Shown in pieces: positions 40,493 to 49,213 of a stretch of DNA of 64,000 nucleotides. The translations under genes were made by a program, and so were the position numbers. The DNA comes from JANRKF01 sp964518725 (GTDB lineage: Bacteria > Pseudomonadota > Alphaproteobacteria > Rickettsiales > SXRF01), in assembly GCA_964518725.1 (NCBI GenBank), contig CAZFKP010000011.1, positions 1 to 64,000 on the forward strand. Direction: 5' to 3'. Every line of letters begins with the position of its first letter. The stretch's first letter is position 1. The notes under the pieces were generated by a model. It was not told the origin of the DNA. It worked only from the letters and a program-made list of their open reading frames with translations, and made no database searches.

Positions 40493-41665
40493 TTATTTCG
40501 ATAAGAACGCTTTCATATTGCGAACCGCCTGCCGCAGCCGGTGTTTGTTCTCCACCAGCGCGATGCGAACATAGTCGTTACCGCCCTCGCCGAACCCGAT
40601 TCCGGGGGCGACCGCCACATCCGCTTCCGTGAGCAGCAGCTTGGAAAATTCCAGCGAGCCGAGATGCAGGTATTTCTCCGGCAGCCTTGCCCACACAAAC
40701 ATCGACGCATCGGGCTTCGCCATCGGCCACGCGGTTTTTAGCCCATCCACCACAATGTCACGGCGCTCTTTATACAGTTGCCGCATTTTCTCGACATAAT
40801 CCTGTGAGCCGTTAATCGCCGCTGTCGCTGCAATCTGCATCGGCAGGAACGTGCCATAATCCAGATAGGATTTAATTTTGGCCAACGCGCCAATCAATTC
40901 TTTGTTACCCGCCGCAAAACCAATGCGCCACCCGGCCATGGAATAGGTTTTGGAAAGCGTCGTGAATTCCACCGCGACATCTTTCGCACCCTTCACCTGC
41001 AAAATGCTGGGTGTTGGCGTATCACCAAAATAAAGCTCGCAATAGGCAAGGTCGGAAATCGCATAAACTTTATATTTCCGGCAGAGCGCCACTATCTCTT
41101 CGTAAAATCCGATATCCACCGTTTCCGCCGTCGGGTTGCACGGATAATTCACCACCACCGCCACCGGCGTCGGTTTCGCAGCAAGGGCTTTTTCCAGGTG
41201 GATAAAGAAATCTGGCACGTGCGGCGCGTTAGGAATATGGCGGACTTCGGCGCCAGGAATCACAAACCCCCAGGTGTGGATCGGATAGCTGGGATCGGGC
41301 ACAACAAACACATCACCCGGCTGGCTGATGGCATTGGCGAGGTTGGCGAGCCCTTCTTTTGAGCCGATGGTGACGCAAAGTTCCGTATCCGGATTCAGCT
41401 CAACCCCGAAACGGTTTTTGTAATAACCGGCCTGCGCCTTCCTGAGCCCATGAATCCCACGCGACACCGAATAACGGCTTGCCTTCGGATCACCAATCGC
41501 CTCACGTAATTTTGAAATCACGTGCGCGGGCGGCTTGGAGTCGGGATTGCCCATGCCAAGATCGATGATGTCTTTCCCAGCGGCACGCGCTTCGGCTTTG
41601 ATTTTATTGACTTCGGCGAACACATAAGGCGGCAAGCGGCCAATCCGGTAAAATTCGGTTTGCAT
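40493..41665 (-). CDS. AlaC-like class I/II aminotransferase
   Basis: A PLP-dependent aminotransferase of 390 residues in the group containing AlaC and LL-diaminopimelate aminotransferases. Seen: RLPPYVFAEVNKIKAEARAAGKDIIDLGMGNPD, RYSVSRGIHGLRKA, the PLP-contact VNYPCNPTAETVD, the Lys motif TTLSKTYSMAGWRIGFAAGN, and the C-terminal Arg in GGNDYVRIAL. AlaC-type alanine formation is the most likely role. In many alphaproteobacteria this gene immediately precedes hom; here hom lies at 9008. It is followed upstream (2 bp) by a lipoprotein gene in the same direction. Confidence 0.88.
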   Translation of the reverse strand: MQTEFYRIGRLPPYVFAEVNKIKAEARAAGKDIIDLGMGNPDSKPPAHVISKLREAIGDPKASRYSVSRGIHGLRKAQAGYYKNRFGVELNPDTELCVTIGSKEGLANLANAISQPGDVFVVPDPSYPIHTWGFVIPGAEVRHIPNAPHVPDFFIHLEKALAAKPTPVAVVVNYPCNPTAETVDIGFYEEIVALCRKYKVYAISDLAYCELYFGDTPTPSILQVKGAKDVAVEFTTLSKTYSMAGWRIGFAAGNKELIGALAKIKSYLDYGTFLPMQIAATAAINGSQDYVEKMRQLYKERRDIVVDGLKTAWPMAKPDASMFVWARLPEKYLHLGSLEFSKLLLTEADVAVAPGIGFGEGGNDYVRIALVENKHRLRQAVRNMKAFLSK

Positions 41666-41667
41666 GA

Positions 41668-42528
41668 TTACTGTCCTGCGGCAACGATGGTGATGGGTGC
41701 ATCGCCGTCTACCACTCGCTTGATATCACGGATCATACCCTCCACCTGTGGCAAGGTTGGTGATGGCATTTCAGTCGGCTCTTCATCGAGTTTCTTTTTT
41801 TCTTCCATCGCCGTATCGTGCTGCGTTTGCATTTCTTGCTCGGCAATGCCCTTGTCTTTCTTGAGTTCCTGAAACTGCGGCGGCGTTTTCGGCACGCTGG
41901 AAAGATGTGGATAAGTTGGCACATCGCCACCCGAGGCAGGCTGCAATTGTGAAAATTGCGCGCCTTCCGGCAGCGTCATTTCAGAGCGCGGCTTGGGATC
42001 GTCCGGCAGGAATACGCCATTCTCCTCAAGAACCAACGGATCGGATCGGGACGGCATTTCCGGCACCGTATCAACAACCACCTGATTATCGACCGGTTTT
42101 GCAGGCAGCGGCGCAGCCATCACTTCATTTGCCGACACCGGCTGCGTCTCTTTCTTAGGCATTAACGTCACTGGCGCGGCTTGCTCCCCACGGAACGGTT
42201 TTCGCACCATCCCGTCATCTTTCGACGCATCACCCAGCCATTCCTTAACGTAGTTTTTGCGGGTCGTGTCGTTACCATCAGCATCAAACTGGTCATACGG
42301 CGTCGATGGCTTGCCACTCACCGGCGGAGATGCTGGCACAGCAGGCGCACGCGGGGGTGCGGGACGGGCATGGCCCGGGTTGAGCACTGGCGAGCGGCGA
42401 TTGCCCTCGACCGGCGCGCCATAGCGCTCACCGGTATATTTCTCGCGCACGGTCTCACGCAGATCGCTGCAGGCAGCGAGCAAAGCGATGGTCACAGGCA
42501 GCAAAAAGGCGTAACGTATCGGAATCAT
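41668..42528 (-). CDS. Pro/Glu-rich lipoprotein, unknown function
   Basis: A 286-residue lipoprotein with signal ending LLAAC (Cys20). The mature part is low in predicted structure, rich in Pro, Lys and Glu, with one helical segment near the end (QFQELKKDKGIAEQEMQTQHDTAMEEKKKLDEE). Right after the lipid Cys it reads CSDLRE; the secretin at 21663 reads CSDLRD at the same place. This may be chance or a shared sorting context. The gene is 2 bases upstream of the aminotransferase and divergent from phaC. Confidence 0.75.
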   Translation of the reverse strand: MIPIRYAFLLPVTIALLAACSDLRETVREKYTGERYGAPVEGNRRSPVLNPGHARPAPPRAPAVPASPPVSGKPSTPYDQFDADGNDTTRKNYVKEWLGDASKDDGMVRKPFRGEQAAPVTLMPKKETQPVSANEVMAAPLPAKPVDNQVVVDTVPEMPSRSDPLVLEENGVFLPDDPKPRSEMTLPEGAQFSQLQPASGGDVPTYPHLSSVPKTPPQFQELKKDKGIAEQEMQTQHDTAMEEKKKLDEEPTEMPSPTLPQVEGMIRDIKRVVDGDAPITIVAAGQ

Positions 42529-42608
42529 GCAAAAAACATAGGCGGGCTTCCTAAAAATTGCAATGCAATTATGTTGCGCTTTACCCTAAACAGGCGGTAA
42601 ATACATTC

Positions 42609-44390
42609 ATGCATAAAAACTCTTCCCAGCCCAACACGCCCGACGCCACGACCTTCGCCGCCAACATGGCCGAAGCGGCGGAAAAGTGCCAGCGCATCCT
42701 CCAGGAATTCCTCGCCAAGCAGGCAGGGGACGTCACCAACACCCCCGTTGACCCGCTCAACGTCAGCCGCGCCTTCATGGAGCTGTTCGCCCGGATGATG
42801 GGCGACCCGATGCGGATGGTTGAGCGCCAGCTTGGCTTCTGGCAGGATTACCTGAACCTCTGGGAAAACACCGCCCACAAGCTAGCTGGCGACGAGAAGC
42901 CGCCGATTATTGTGCCTGACGCGCGCGACCGGCGATTCAAAGACGAGGCATGGCAGGAGAACGCCGTGTTTGACTTCCTGAAACAATCCTACCTGCTATC
43001 CGCCCGCTGGCTGCAAAATACCGTCGGCGAAGTGGACGGCATGGACGCACATACCAGCCGAAAAATCGATTTTTATACCCGCCAGTTCATCGATGCGATG
43101 AGCCCATCCAACTTCCTGATGACCAACCCGGAAGTGCTGAAAGCGACCATCGATTCCAACGGCGAAAACCTGGTAAAAGGGCTCTCGAACCTGCTTGAAG
43201 ATTTAGAGCGCGGCAAGGGATCGCTACGTATCAGCATGACCGACAAGGGTGCGTTTGAGGTCGGAAAGAACCTTGCCACCACACCCGGCAAGGTGATTTT
43301 CCAGAACGAACTGATGCAGCTCATCCAATATGAACCAACCACAAAAGACGTGTTCAAGACGCCTCTGCTCGTCATCCCGGCATGGATCAATAAATACTAT
43401 ATCCTCGATTTGCAGCCGGAGAATTCCGTGGTCAAGTATTTCGTCGACCAAGGCTATACCGTATTCATCGTTTCATGGGTGAACCCGGACGAGAAATTGA
43501 GCCAAAAAACCTTCGACGATTATATGGCGGAAGGGCCACTTGCCGCGCTGGAGGCAATTGAGGGGGCGACGGGCGAGAATGAAGTCAGTGTCGTTGCCTA
43601 TTGCCTAGGGGGCACGCTGCTTTCCATTACCCTCGCATGGCTTGCCGCCAAGAAACAGGCAGCGCGCGTCAAATCCGCGACCTACCTCACGACGATGGTG
43701 GATTTCTCGGAGGCGGGCGAACTCTCCGTCTTCGTCGACGAGGAGCAGCTCAAGATGCTCGAATCCCGCATGTCGCAGCAGGGCTACCTTGAAGGCTCGG
43801 AAATGGCGATGACCTTCAACATGCTGCGTGCCAACGATCTCATCTGGTCGTTCGTCGTGAACAATTATTTGCTTGGGAAAGACCCGTTCCCGTTTGATCT
43901 CCTGTATTGGAATTCCGATTCCACCCGCATGCCCGCCGCAATGCATAGCTTCTATTTGCGTAACATGTACCAGAATAACCGGCTGATCCAACCCGGCGCC
44001 CTCACGGTCGGTGGCGTGAAGATCGACCTTACCACCATCAAAACACCGACCTATATGCTTTCCACCCGCGAAGACCACATCGCGCCGTGGAAATCTACTT
44101 ATGCCGGCACCCAGATTTATGGCGGCGATGTGCGTTTCGTCCTCGCCGCAAGCGGACACATTGCCGGCGTCATCAACCCGCCGGAGAAAAACAAATACTC
44201 CCACTGGATCAACGAAAAACTTCCGAAATCACCCGATGCCTGGCTGGAGCACGCCAAGGAACTTCAGGGATCGTGGTGGCCGGACTGGATGAAATGGCAC
44301 GAGAAGTTCGCCGGCTCCAAGGTGCCTGCCCGTAAGGTCGGGAAATCGATCGAACCAGCGCCAGGGAGCTACGTGAGGGTCTCAACATGA
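42609..44390 (+). CDS. phaC: Class I poly(3-hydroxyalkanoate) synthase
   Basis: PhaC polymerises hydroxyacyl-CoA into storage polyester at granule surfaces. The 593-residue protein has the N-terminal helical region (AFMELFARMMGDPMRMVERQLGFWQDYLNLW), DRRFKDEAWQENAVFDFLKQSYLL, the substrate-pocket LLVIPAWINKYYILDL, the modified lipase box VAYCLGGTLLS with catalytic Cys332, and the Asp and His of the triad in STREDHIAPW and SGHIAGVINPP. Length matches class I. ATG 42609 is chosen over an upstream in-frame codon at 42558. phaA, phaB and phasin genes are absent nearby; instead arsC follows with an ATGA overlap. Confidence 0.95.
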   Translation: MHKNSSQPNTPDATTFAANMAEAAEKCQRILQEFLAKQAGDVTNTPVDPLNVSRAFMELFARMMGDPMRMVERQLGFWQDYLNLWENTAHKLAGDEKPPIIVPDARDRRFKDEAWQENAVFDFLKQSYLLSARWLQNTVGEVDGMDAHTSRKIDFYTRQFIDAMSPSNFLMTNPEVLKATIDSNGENLVKGLSNLLEDLERGKGSLRISMTDKGAFEVGKNLATTPGKVIFQNELMQLIQYEPTTKDVFKTPLLVIPAWINKYYILDLQPENSVVKYFVDQGYTVFIVSWVNPDEKLSQKTFDDYMAEGPLAALEAIEGATGENEVSVVAYCLGGTLLSITLAWLAAKKQAARVKSATYLTTMVDFSEAGELSVFVDEEQLKMLESRMSQQGYLEGSEMAMTFNMLRANDLIWSFVVNNYLLGKDPFPFDLLYWNSDSTRMPAAMHSFYLRNMYQNNRLIQPGALTVGGVKIDLTTIKTPTYMLSTREDHIAPWKSTYAGTQIYGGDVRFVLAASGHIAGVINPPEKNKYSHWINEKLPKSPDAWLEHAKELQGSWWPDWMKWHEKFAGSKVPARKVGKSIEPAPGSYVRVST

Positions 44391-44860
44391 AAACCGTCCT
44401 ATTTCTCTGCACCGGGAATTCCTGCCGCTCGATCATGGCGGAAGCGTTACTCGCGCATTACGGCGCGGGCAAATTCCGCGCTTTAAGCGCCGGGAGCTTT
44501 CCTGCCGGCCACGTGCATAAACAAAGCCTCGCCACCCTCAAAAAGCGCGGCATTCCTAACAAAGGATTCCGCAGCAAATCATGGGACGAATTTGCAGGCG
44601 AGCACATCGACATCGTCATCACCGTCTGCGATAACGCGGCAGGCGAATCCTGCCCGCTTTTCCCCGGCCAATGGGTCAAAGCCCATTGGGGCGTGCCAGA
44701 CCCGGCGAAGTTTGAAGGCAGCAAAAAAGAGGTTGCTGAAGAATTCCTGCGCGTATTCCATGTACTTGAGCGCCGCGTGCAAATGCTCATCCACCTGCCG
44801 GTCGAAACAATGGACGCGGCGACGCTCAAAGAAAAACTTGCCCTGATCGGGGGTATTTGA
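44387..44860 (+). CDS. arsC: Thioredoxin-type arsenate reductase ArsC
   Basis: A 157-residue member of the low-molecular-weight phosphatase family that reduces arsenate to arsenite. The P-loop is CTGNSCRSIMAEALL (Cys8 to Arg14), and the second redox pair is in VCDNAAGESCPLFPG (Cys80 and Cys88 by count), as in the thioredoxin-coupled type. DPAKFEGSK carries the catalytic Asp. It is coupled to phaC (ATGA) and to the aquaporin gene (TGATG). Confidence 0.92.
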   Translation: MKTVLFLCTGNSCRSIMAEALLAHYGAGKFRALSAGSFPAGHVHKQSLATLKKRGIPNKGFRSKSWDEFAGEHIDIVITVCDNAAGESCPLFPGQWVKAHWGVPDPAKFEGSKKEVAEEFLRVFHVLERRVQMLIHLPVETMDAATLKEKLALIGGI

Positions 44861-45516
44861 TGCACGGTAAATATATCGCCGAATGTATCGGCACCTTCGC
44901 GCTGGTGTTTTTCGGCTGCGGCAGCATCATGCTGGCGGGCGGAATTGCCCCCCTGGTGTTCGGCATGGTGGTCGCCACCATGATTTATGCCGTCGGCCAT
45001 ATTTCCGGCGCGCATTTCAACCCGGCGGTGACGTTTGCCTTTGCCATCACCCGCCACTTTCCCGCCAAACAAATTCTTCCCTACTGGCTTGCACAATGTG
45101 CCGGCAGCATCGCTGCCATCGCCGCCATTTCTTTCCTGATGCCTCAGTCCTATGAAACTTATTATGGCGCAACCTTCCCAACCGCTGGCACAGATATCGC
45201 GTTCGCGTGGGAAGTGCTGCTGTCGTTTTTCCTGATGTTCGTCATCACGGCAGTGGCCACCGACACCCGCGCCGAAGGCATGATGGCCGGCATCGCCATC
45301 GGCGGCATCGTCATGCTCGCAGCCTATGTTGGCGGGCCGTTTTCCGGTGCATCCATGAATCCGGTTCGTTCGCTTGCCCCCGCCCTGTTCGCCGGAAATT
45401 ATACGGGGCTATGGATCTACCTCACCGCTCCTTTTCTTGGTTCAACACTCGGCGCGCTCACCTATAAGACAATTCGTTGCGGATCCGGAACAAACAGTGC
45501 ACAGGGCTGCTGTTGA
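44860..45516 (+). CDS. MIP-family aquaporin/aquaglyceroporin, AqpS-like
   Basis: A 218-residue channel with six membrane segments and the two half-helix motifs ISGAHFNPAVTFA and FSGASMNPVRSLAPAL (NPA and NPV). In Sinorhizobium meliloti an aquaglyceroporin (AqpS) in the ars operon lets arsenite leave the cell after ArsC; the same pairing is seen here. The C-terminus is Cys-containing (RCGSGTNSAQGCC), which might bind arsenite. ATG 44860 shares a base with the arsC stop; a TTG three bases upstream is less likely. Confidence 0.88.
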   Translation: MHGKYIAECIGTFALVFFGCGSIMLAGGIAPLVFGMVVATMIYAVGHISGAHFNPAVTFAFAITRHFPAKQILPYWLAQCAGSIAAIAAISFLMPQSYETYYGATFPTAGTDIAFAWEVLLSFFLMFVITAVATDTRAEGMMAGIAIGGIVMLAAYVGGPFSGASMNPVRSLAPALFAGNYTGLWIYLTAPFLGSTLGALTYKTIRCGSGTNSAQGCC

Positions 45517-46412
45517 TGCATCGATTCCGCACGCTCATTGAGTCGCATTTCGGCGCGGTCTTGTTGCTTGCGGTGATCGTCGGTCTGGTTGCACCGCTTC
45601 GCGATATTCCCGATGATGCGGCCTCAGTAGCGCTCGCCATGCTTACCTACGCGTCATGCTTCAAGCTGCGCGACGGCGGGTTTTCCGACATACGCTGGCG
45701 CGACGTCGCACGGTTTTATGTCGTGCGCTACCTGATTCTGCCGGTCGTGCTGTTCGGCATCGCCCATGTGCTGATTCCCGACTACGCCCTCGGCGTCTTC
45801 CTGCTGGCACTGGTGCCCGCCGCCGTCTCCAGCCCGGCATTTGCCCACATGTTCGGCGGATCGGTGCCGCCTGCCTTCGCCGTCGTTACCGTCAGCACAT
45901 TGCTCGCGCCGTTCCTGATCCCACTGCAATTTGCCTGGGCAAGCGACGTGGCGATGAATATTTCGCCGATGGGATTATTCCACACGCTGGCATTTTGTAT
46001 TTTCCTGCCGATGGCGCTGTATGTACCGACACGTAACCTGCCGCGCTGGGGGAATGCGATGTATGATAATGTGAAACTGATTTCGATCGTGCTGGTGGCG
46101 TTTGTCATCGCGCTGGTGATTGCCAAGCAGCGCACGGTGATCCTTGCTGACCTGCCGGCGCTGATTACTCCCTTCATTGCGAGTTTTGCCTGCTACGCGA
46201 GCTTCCTCGCCTGTGCCATCTGGCTTGGCCGCAACCAACCGCGCACCGACACCGTCACCTACACGGTCTGCTCCGGTTTTAATAATGTGGCTCTTGGTGT
46301 CAGCCTCGCGTTGCTACATTTTCCGCCGAATATCATCCTGCTGGTGGCAGTCAGCGAAATTGCCTGGGCGATGATGCCAAGCATGATGAAGTTCGGCCTC
46401 AATCGTTTTTAG
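45516..46412 (+). CDS. Bile acid:Na+ symporter / Acr3 superfamily transporter
   Basis: A 298-residue membrane protein of about nine or ten segments in the BASS superfamily, which includes the arsenite pump Acr3. Seen: FLLALVPAAVSSPAFAHMFGG in the first repeat and YTVCSGFNNVALGVSLALLHFPPNIILLVAVSEIAWAMM in the second, the usual crossover sites. It shares one base with the aquaporin stop codon, so it belongs to the arsC operon; arsenite or another oxyanion is therefore a likely substrate, but it is shorter than classical Acr3 and lacks an obvious Acr3 Cys motif. It is convergent with xerD and overlaps it by 14 bases. Confidence 0.8.
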   Translation: MHRFRTLIESHFGAVLLLAVIVGLVAPLRDIPDDAASVALAMLTYASCFKLRDGGFSDIRWRDVARFYVVRYLILPVVLFGIAHVLIPDYALGVFLLALVPAAVSSPAFAHMFGGSVPPAFAVVTVSTLLAPFLIPLQFAWASDVAMNISPMGLFHTLAFCIFLPMALYVPTRNLPRWGNAMYDNVKLISIVLVAFVIALVIAKQRTVILADLPALITPFIASFACYASFLACAIWLGRNQPRTDTVTYTVCSGFNNVALGVSLALLHFPPNIILLVAVSEIAWAMMPSMMKFGLNRF

Positions 46413-47379
46413 GCGCTTTTCCGAGCGGGTGTTTTTCCTGCACGATTTTCTTGAGCCGGGCGCCTGCGACATGGGTGTAAACCTGAGTGGTGGAAATATC
46501 GGCATGGCCGAGCAGCTCCTGGATCACCCGCAAATCCGCGCCGCCCTCCAGCAAGTGAGATGCAAAGGAATGGCGCAACCCATGCGGCGAGACTTTCTCA
46601 GGATCAATGCCCGCCTCCAGCGCCAACTCTTTCAACATCACGCCGAATTGCTGGCGCGTGACGAATCCCTCCGCCCGATGGTACGGGAAAAGATGCGGGC
46701 TTGCAGCCGGCTGGTTGTTTTTCCCCATCGGCAAGAATAGATAACGGATTTTTAAATAGGCCGACAACGCGGCGCGCACATGCTGGTTCAGGAGCACCAG
46801 CCGCTCCTTGCTGCCCTTCCCGGAAACAACCATGGTTTCAGCCGTGACATCCGCCCCCATCGGCGCAAGCTGCAGCGCCGCCAGCGGCAGCGATACCAAC
46901 TCCGACACGCGCAACCCGGCACCATACATCAGCTCCAGCATCGCCTGCAGGCGGAGCCCTTTGGGCGTATCGTTCTTTTTAGCCCCGGCAATCAAGGTTG
47001 CAATATCGTCATGGGTCAGCACCTTAGGCAACGGTCGGGCAAGTTTTGGCGTTTCCACCGTGATCGCCGGATTATCGGAACATATTTTTTCTTCATAGGC
47101 GAAGGCAAAAAACTGCCGCAGCGCCGAGAGCTTCCGCGCCTGGGTCTGTGCCGACATGCCGGATGCCGAAAGACTTGCCAGGTACGCCTCGACGTCCCCA
47201 CGCCGCGCCCTGACAAGCGACTTCTTCTGGTTAGCAAAATACGCCGCCGCATCGCGCAGATCGCGACCATAGGCAGCCAGCGTATTGGCGCTGGCGCCAC
47301 GCTCCGCCGCCATCATTTCCAGAAATTGCTCAGTGGCGAGCCCCGCCGCAGTGGGGTTATTGCGCGAAGCTTCCCGCAT
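46399..47379 (-). CDS. xerD: Tyrosine recombinase XerD
   Basis: XerC/D resolves chromosome dimers at dif. The 326-residue protein has the N-terminal SAM-like domain (ATEQFLEMMAAERGASANTLAAYGRDL) and a catalytic domain with Arg in YGAGLRVSELVSLPL, HGLRHSFASHLLEGGADL, LLGHADISTTQVYTHV (the HxxR, H and nucleophilic Tyr). XerD rather than XerC is inferred from its place beside aroK-aroB, a common alphaproteobacterial arrangement. ATG 47379 (MREASRNNP) is used; it lies inside the end of a small membrane-protein gene. Confidence 0.9.
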   Translation of the reverse strand: MREASRNNPTAAGLATEQFLEMMAAERGASANTLAAYGRDLRDAAAYFANQKKSLVRARRGDVEAYLASLSASGMSAQTQARKLSALRQFFAFAYEEKICSDNPAITVETPKLARPLPKVLTHDDIATLIAGAKKNDTPKGLRLQAMLELMYGAGLRVSELVSLPLAALQLAPMGADVTAETMVVSGKGSKERLVLLNQHVRAALSAYLKIRYLFLPMGKNNQPAASPHLFPYHRAEGFVTRQQFGVMLKELALEAGIDPEKVSPHGLRHSFASHLLEGGADLRVIQELLGHADISTTQVYTHVAGARLKKIVQEKHPLGKAPKND

Positions 47380-47500
47380 CCAGCGCCTGCCTGACCGTCG
47401 TTTGGGTGAGCGACGGCTCACGCACCGCTGCAACAGCCGCCAGTAGCACTAACGTCATGATGGCCGCAAAAAACAAGGGTCGTTTTCCTTTAGATTGCAT
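47357..47500 (-). CDS. Small single-span membrane protein overlapping xerD start
   Basis: A 47-codon frame from ATG 47500 to TAA 47357: a basic start MQSKGKRP, a membrane segment LFFAAIMTLVLLAAVAAV, and a short tail REPSLTQTTVRQALDAGSFAQ. It overlaps the xerD start by 23 bases and is divergent from aroK 44 bases away. The clean membrane segment and the coupling to xerD favour a real gene; I know no family. Confidence 0.5.
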   Translation of the reverse strand: MQSKGKRPLFFAAIMTLVLLAAVAAVREPSLTQTTVRQALDAGSFAQ

Positions 47501-47544
47501 ATTTCCCCGCATCGGTTAGTTTGTATCCATTGTAAGTTAGCCAG

Positions 47545-48114
47545 ATGAAACCACAAGATAAAATACACGCTGCGCCCGGGGCGCGCCCAACGCTTACCTC
47601 ACCCATCGTACTGGTGGGGTTGATGGGCGCGGGAAAATCGACCGTCGGGCGGCGGCTGGCCAGCGCGCTTGGGGTCGAGTTCATCGACTCCGACAACGAA
47701 ATCGCCGAAGCCGCCGGATGCAGCATTTCGGAAATTTTTGAAACCTACGGCGAGACCATGTTCCGCGATCTGGAAAAACGTGTCATGGTGCGCCTGCTTT
47801 CCAGCTCCCCCTGCGTGATCGCCACCGGCGGCGGTGTATTCATGAATCCGGATATCCGCAGCGAAATCAAAACGCGCACCCTGTCAATCTGGCTGAAAGC
47901 CGAGCTTGACGTGCTGGTCGAACGCGTCTCGCGCCGCGATACCCGCCCTTTGCTCAAAACCGGCGACAAAAGCGAAATCCTGAAACGACTGATGGACGAA
48001 CGCTACCCGGTATATGCCGAAGCGGATGTAACCGTTAACAGCGGCGCAGGGCCGCACGAAGTGGTCGTCACCGAAATATTGTCGATCCTGGAAGCGCGAG
48101 CCGCCCATGGATAA
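47545..48114 (+). CDS. aroK: Shikimate kinase
   Basis: AroK phosphorylates shikimate in aromatic amino acid synthesis. The 189-residue protein has Walker A VLVGLMGAGKSTVGRRLA, the shikimate-binding FIDSDNEIAE, ETYGETMFRDLEKRV, VIATGGGVFM, and the lid RDTRPLL. The first 20 residues are an extra hydrophilic leader. It overlaps aroB by 8 bases. Confidence 0.95.
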   Translation: MKPQDKIHAAPGARPTLTSPIVLVGLMGAGKSTVGRRLASALGVEFIDSDNEIAEAAGCSISEIFETYGETMFRDLEKRVMVRLLSSSPCVIATGGGVFMNPDIRSEIKTRTLSIWLKAELDVLVERVSRRDTRPLLKTGDKSEILKRLMDERYPVYAEADVTVNSGAGPHEVVVTEILSILEARAAHG

Positions 48115-49213
48115 GCTTGCCGTCACGCTCGATAACCACGCCTATGAAATCCTGGTCGGCGAACGCCTGCTGGCAAAAACCGGCGACCATATCAAACCGC
48201 TGCTTGCCCGTCCGCATGTCATTATCATCAGCGATGAAACTGTGGCAAAATTCTACCTGCACCGGCTGGTGAACAGCCTGGAGGCCGCGGGCATCCAGCA
48301 TCGCTCGGTCATCGTTCCCGCCGGGGAAGGCAGCAAATCGCTGGCACAGTTCTCACAACTGATCGAACAGGTACTGGAACAAAAACCCAGCCGCAATACC
48401 ACCCTCATCGCTCTTGGCGGCGGCATGATCGGCGACCTGACCGGGTTTACGGCAAGCGTGCTCTTGCGCGGCGTGAATTTCATTCAGATTCCGACAACCC
48501 TTTTAGCGCAGGTTGACAGTTCGGTCGGCGGCAAAACCGGTATCAATTCCGCGTTCGGAAAGAATCTGATCGGCAGTTTCCACCAGCCGGTGCTGGTGCT
48601 GTCCGATGTGGCAACTCTCACCACCCTGCCCAAGCGCGAACTGCTCACCGGTTACGCTGAAATGCTGAAATACGGACTGCTCGGCGACGCGGCCTTGTTT
48701 GATTGGCTGGATGCGAATGCTGGCGCCATGCTCGAAGGCGACGCGGCGCTGCTGACCCAGGCTATTCTCACGTGCTGCGCGGCGAAAGCCGCCATTGTCG
48801 AGGCCGACGAGAAGGAAAGAAATGTGCGGGCACTGCTGAACCTCGGCCACACGTTCGGCCATGCGCTGGAGGCCGAAACCGGCTTCGGCGATACGCTGCT
48901 GCATGGCGAGGCGGTGGCCATCGGCATGATGATGGCTTTTGAATTCTCGGCGAGCATTGGCCTGTGCCCGGCAAGCGACGTGGAGAAAATAAAAGCGCAT
49001 TACAAGAAAACCTGCCTGCCGTCATCACCGAAAGATGTTCGCGCTACATGGAATGTGGCCGCGCTGATGGAACATTTTACCCGCGACAAGAAAGCCCTTG
49101 GCAACACGTTGACCTTCATCCTCGCCCACGGCATCGGCAAGGCCTTTGTCGCAAACGATGTCGCGCCGGAGCCCTTGCACCATTACCTTACACAATGCGT
49201 CGCCTCGTCATGA
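48107..49213 (+). CDS. aroB: 3-dehydroquinate synthase
   Basis: AroB makes the carbocyclic ring of the shikimate pathway with NAD and Zn. The 368-residue protein shows PAGEGSKSLAQFSQL, ALGGGMIGDLTGFTASVLLRGVNFIQIPTTLLAQVDSSVGGKTGIN, AEMLKYGLLGD, and the metal ligands in LNLGHTFGHALEAETGF and LLHGEAVAIGMMMA. It sits between aroK and a CorC-like gene, with an ATGA overlap downstream. Confidence 0.96.
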   Translation: MDKLAVTLDNHAYEILVGERLLAKTGDHIKPLLARPHVIIISDETVAKFYLHRLVNSLEAAGIQHRSVIVPAGEGSKSLAQFSQLIEQVLEQKPSRNTTLIALGGGMIGDLTGFTASVLLRGVNFIQIPTTLLAQVDSSVGGKTGINSAFGKNLIGSFHQPVLVLSDVATLTTLPKRELLTGYAEMLKYGLLGDAALFDWLDANAGAMLEGDAALLTQAILTCCAAKAAIVEADEKERNVRALLNLGHTFGHALEAETGFGDTLLHGEAVAIGMMMAFEFSASIGLCPASDVEKIKAHYKKTCLPSSPKDVRATWNVAALMEHFTRDKKALGNTLTFILAHGIGKAFVANDVAPEPLHHYLTQCVASS

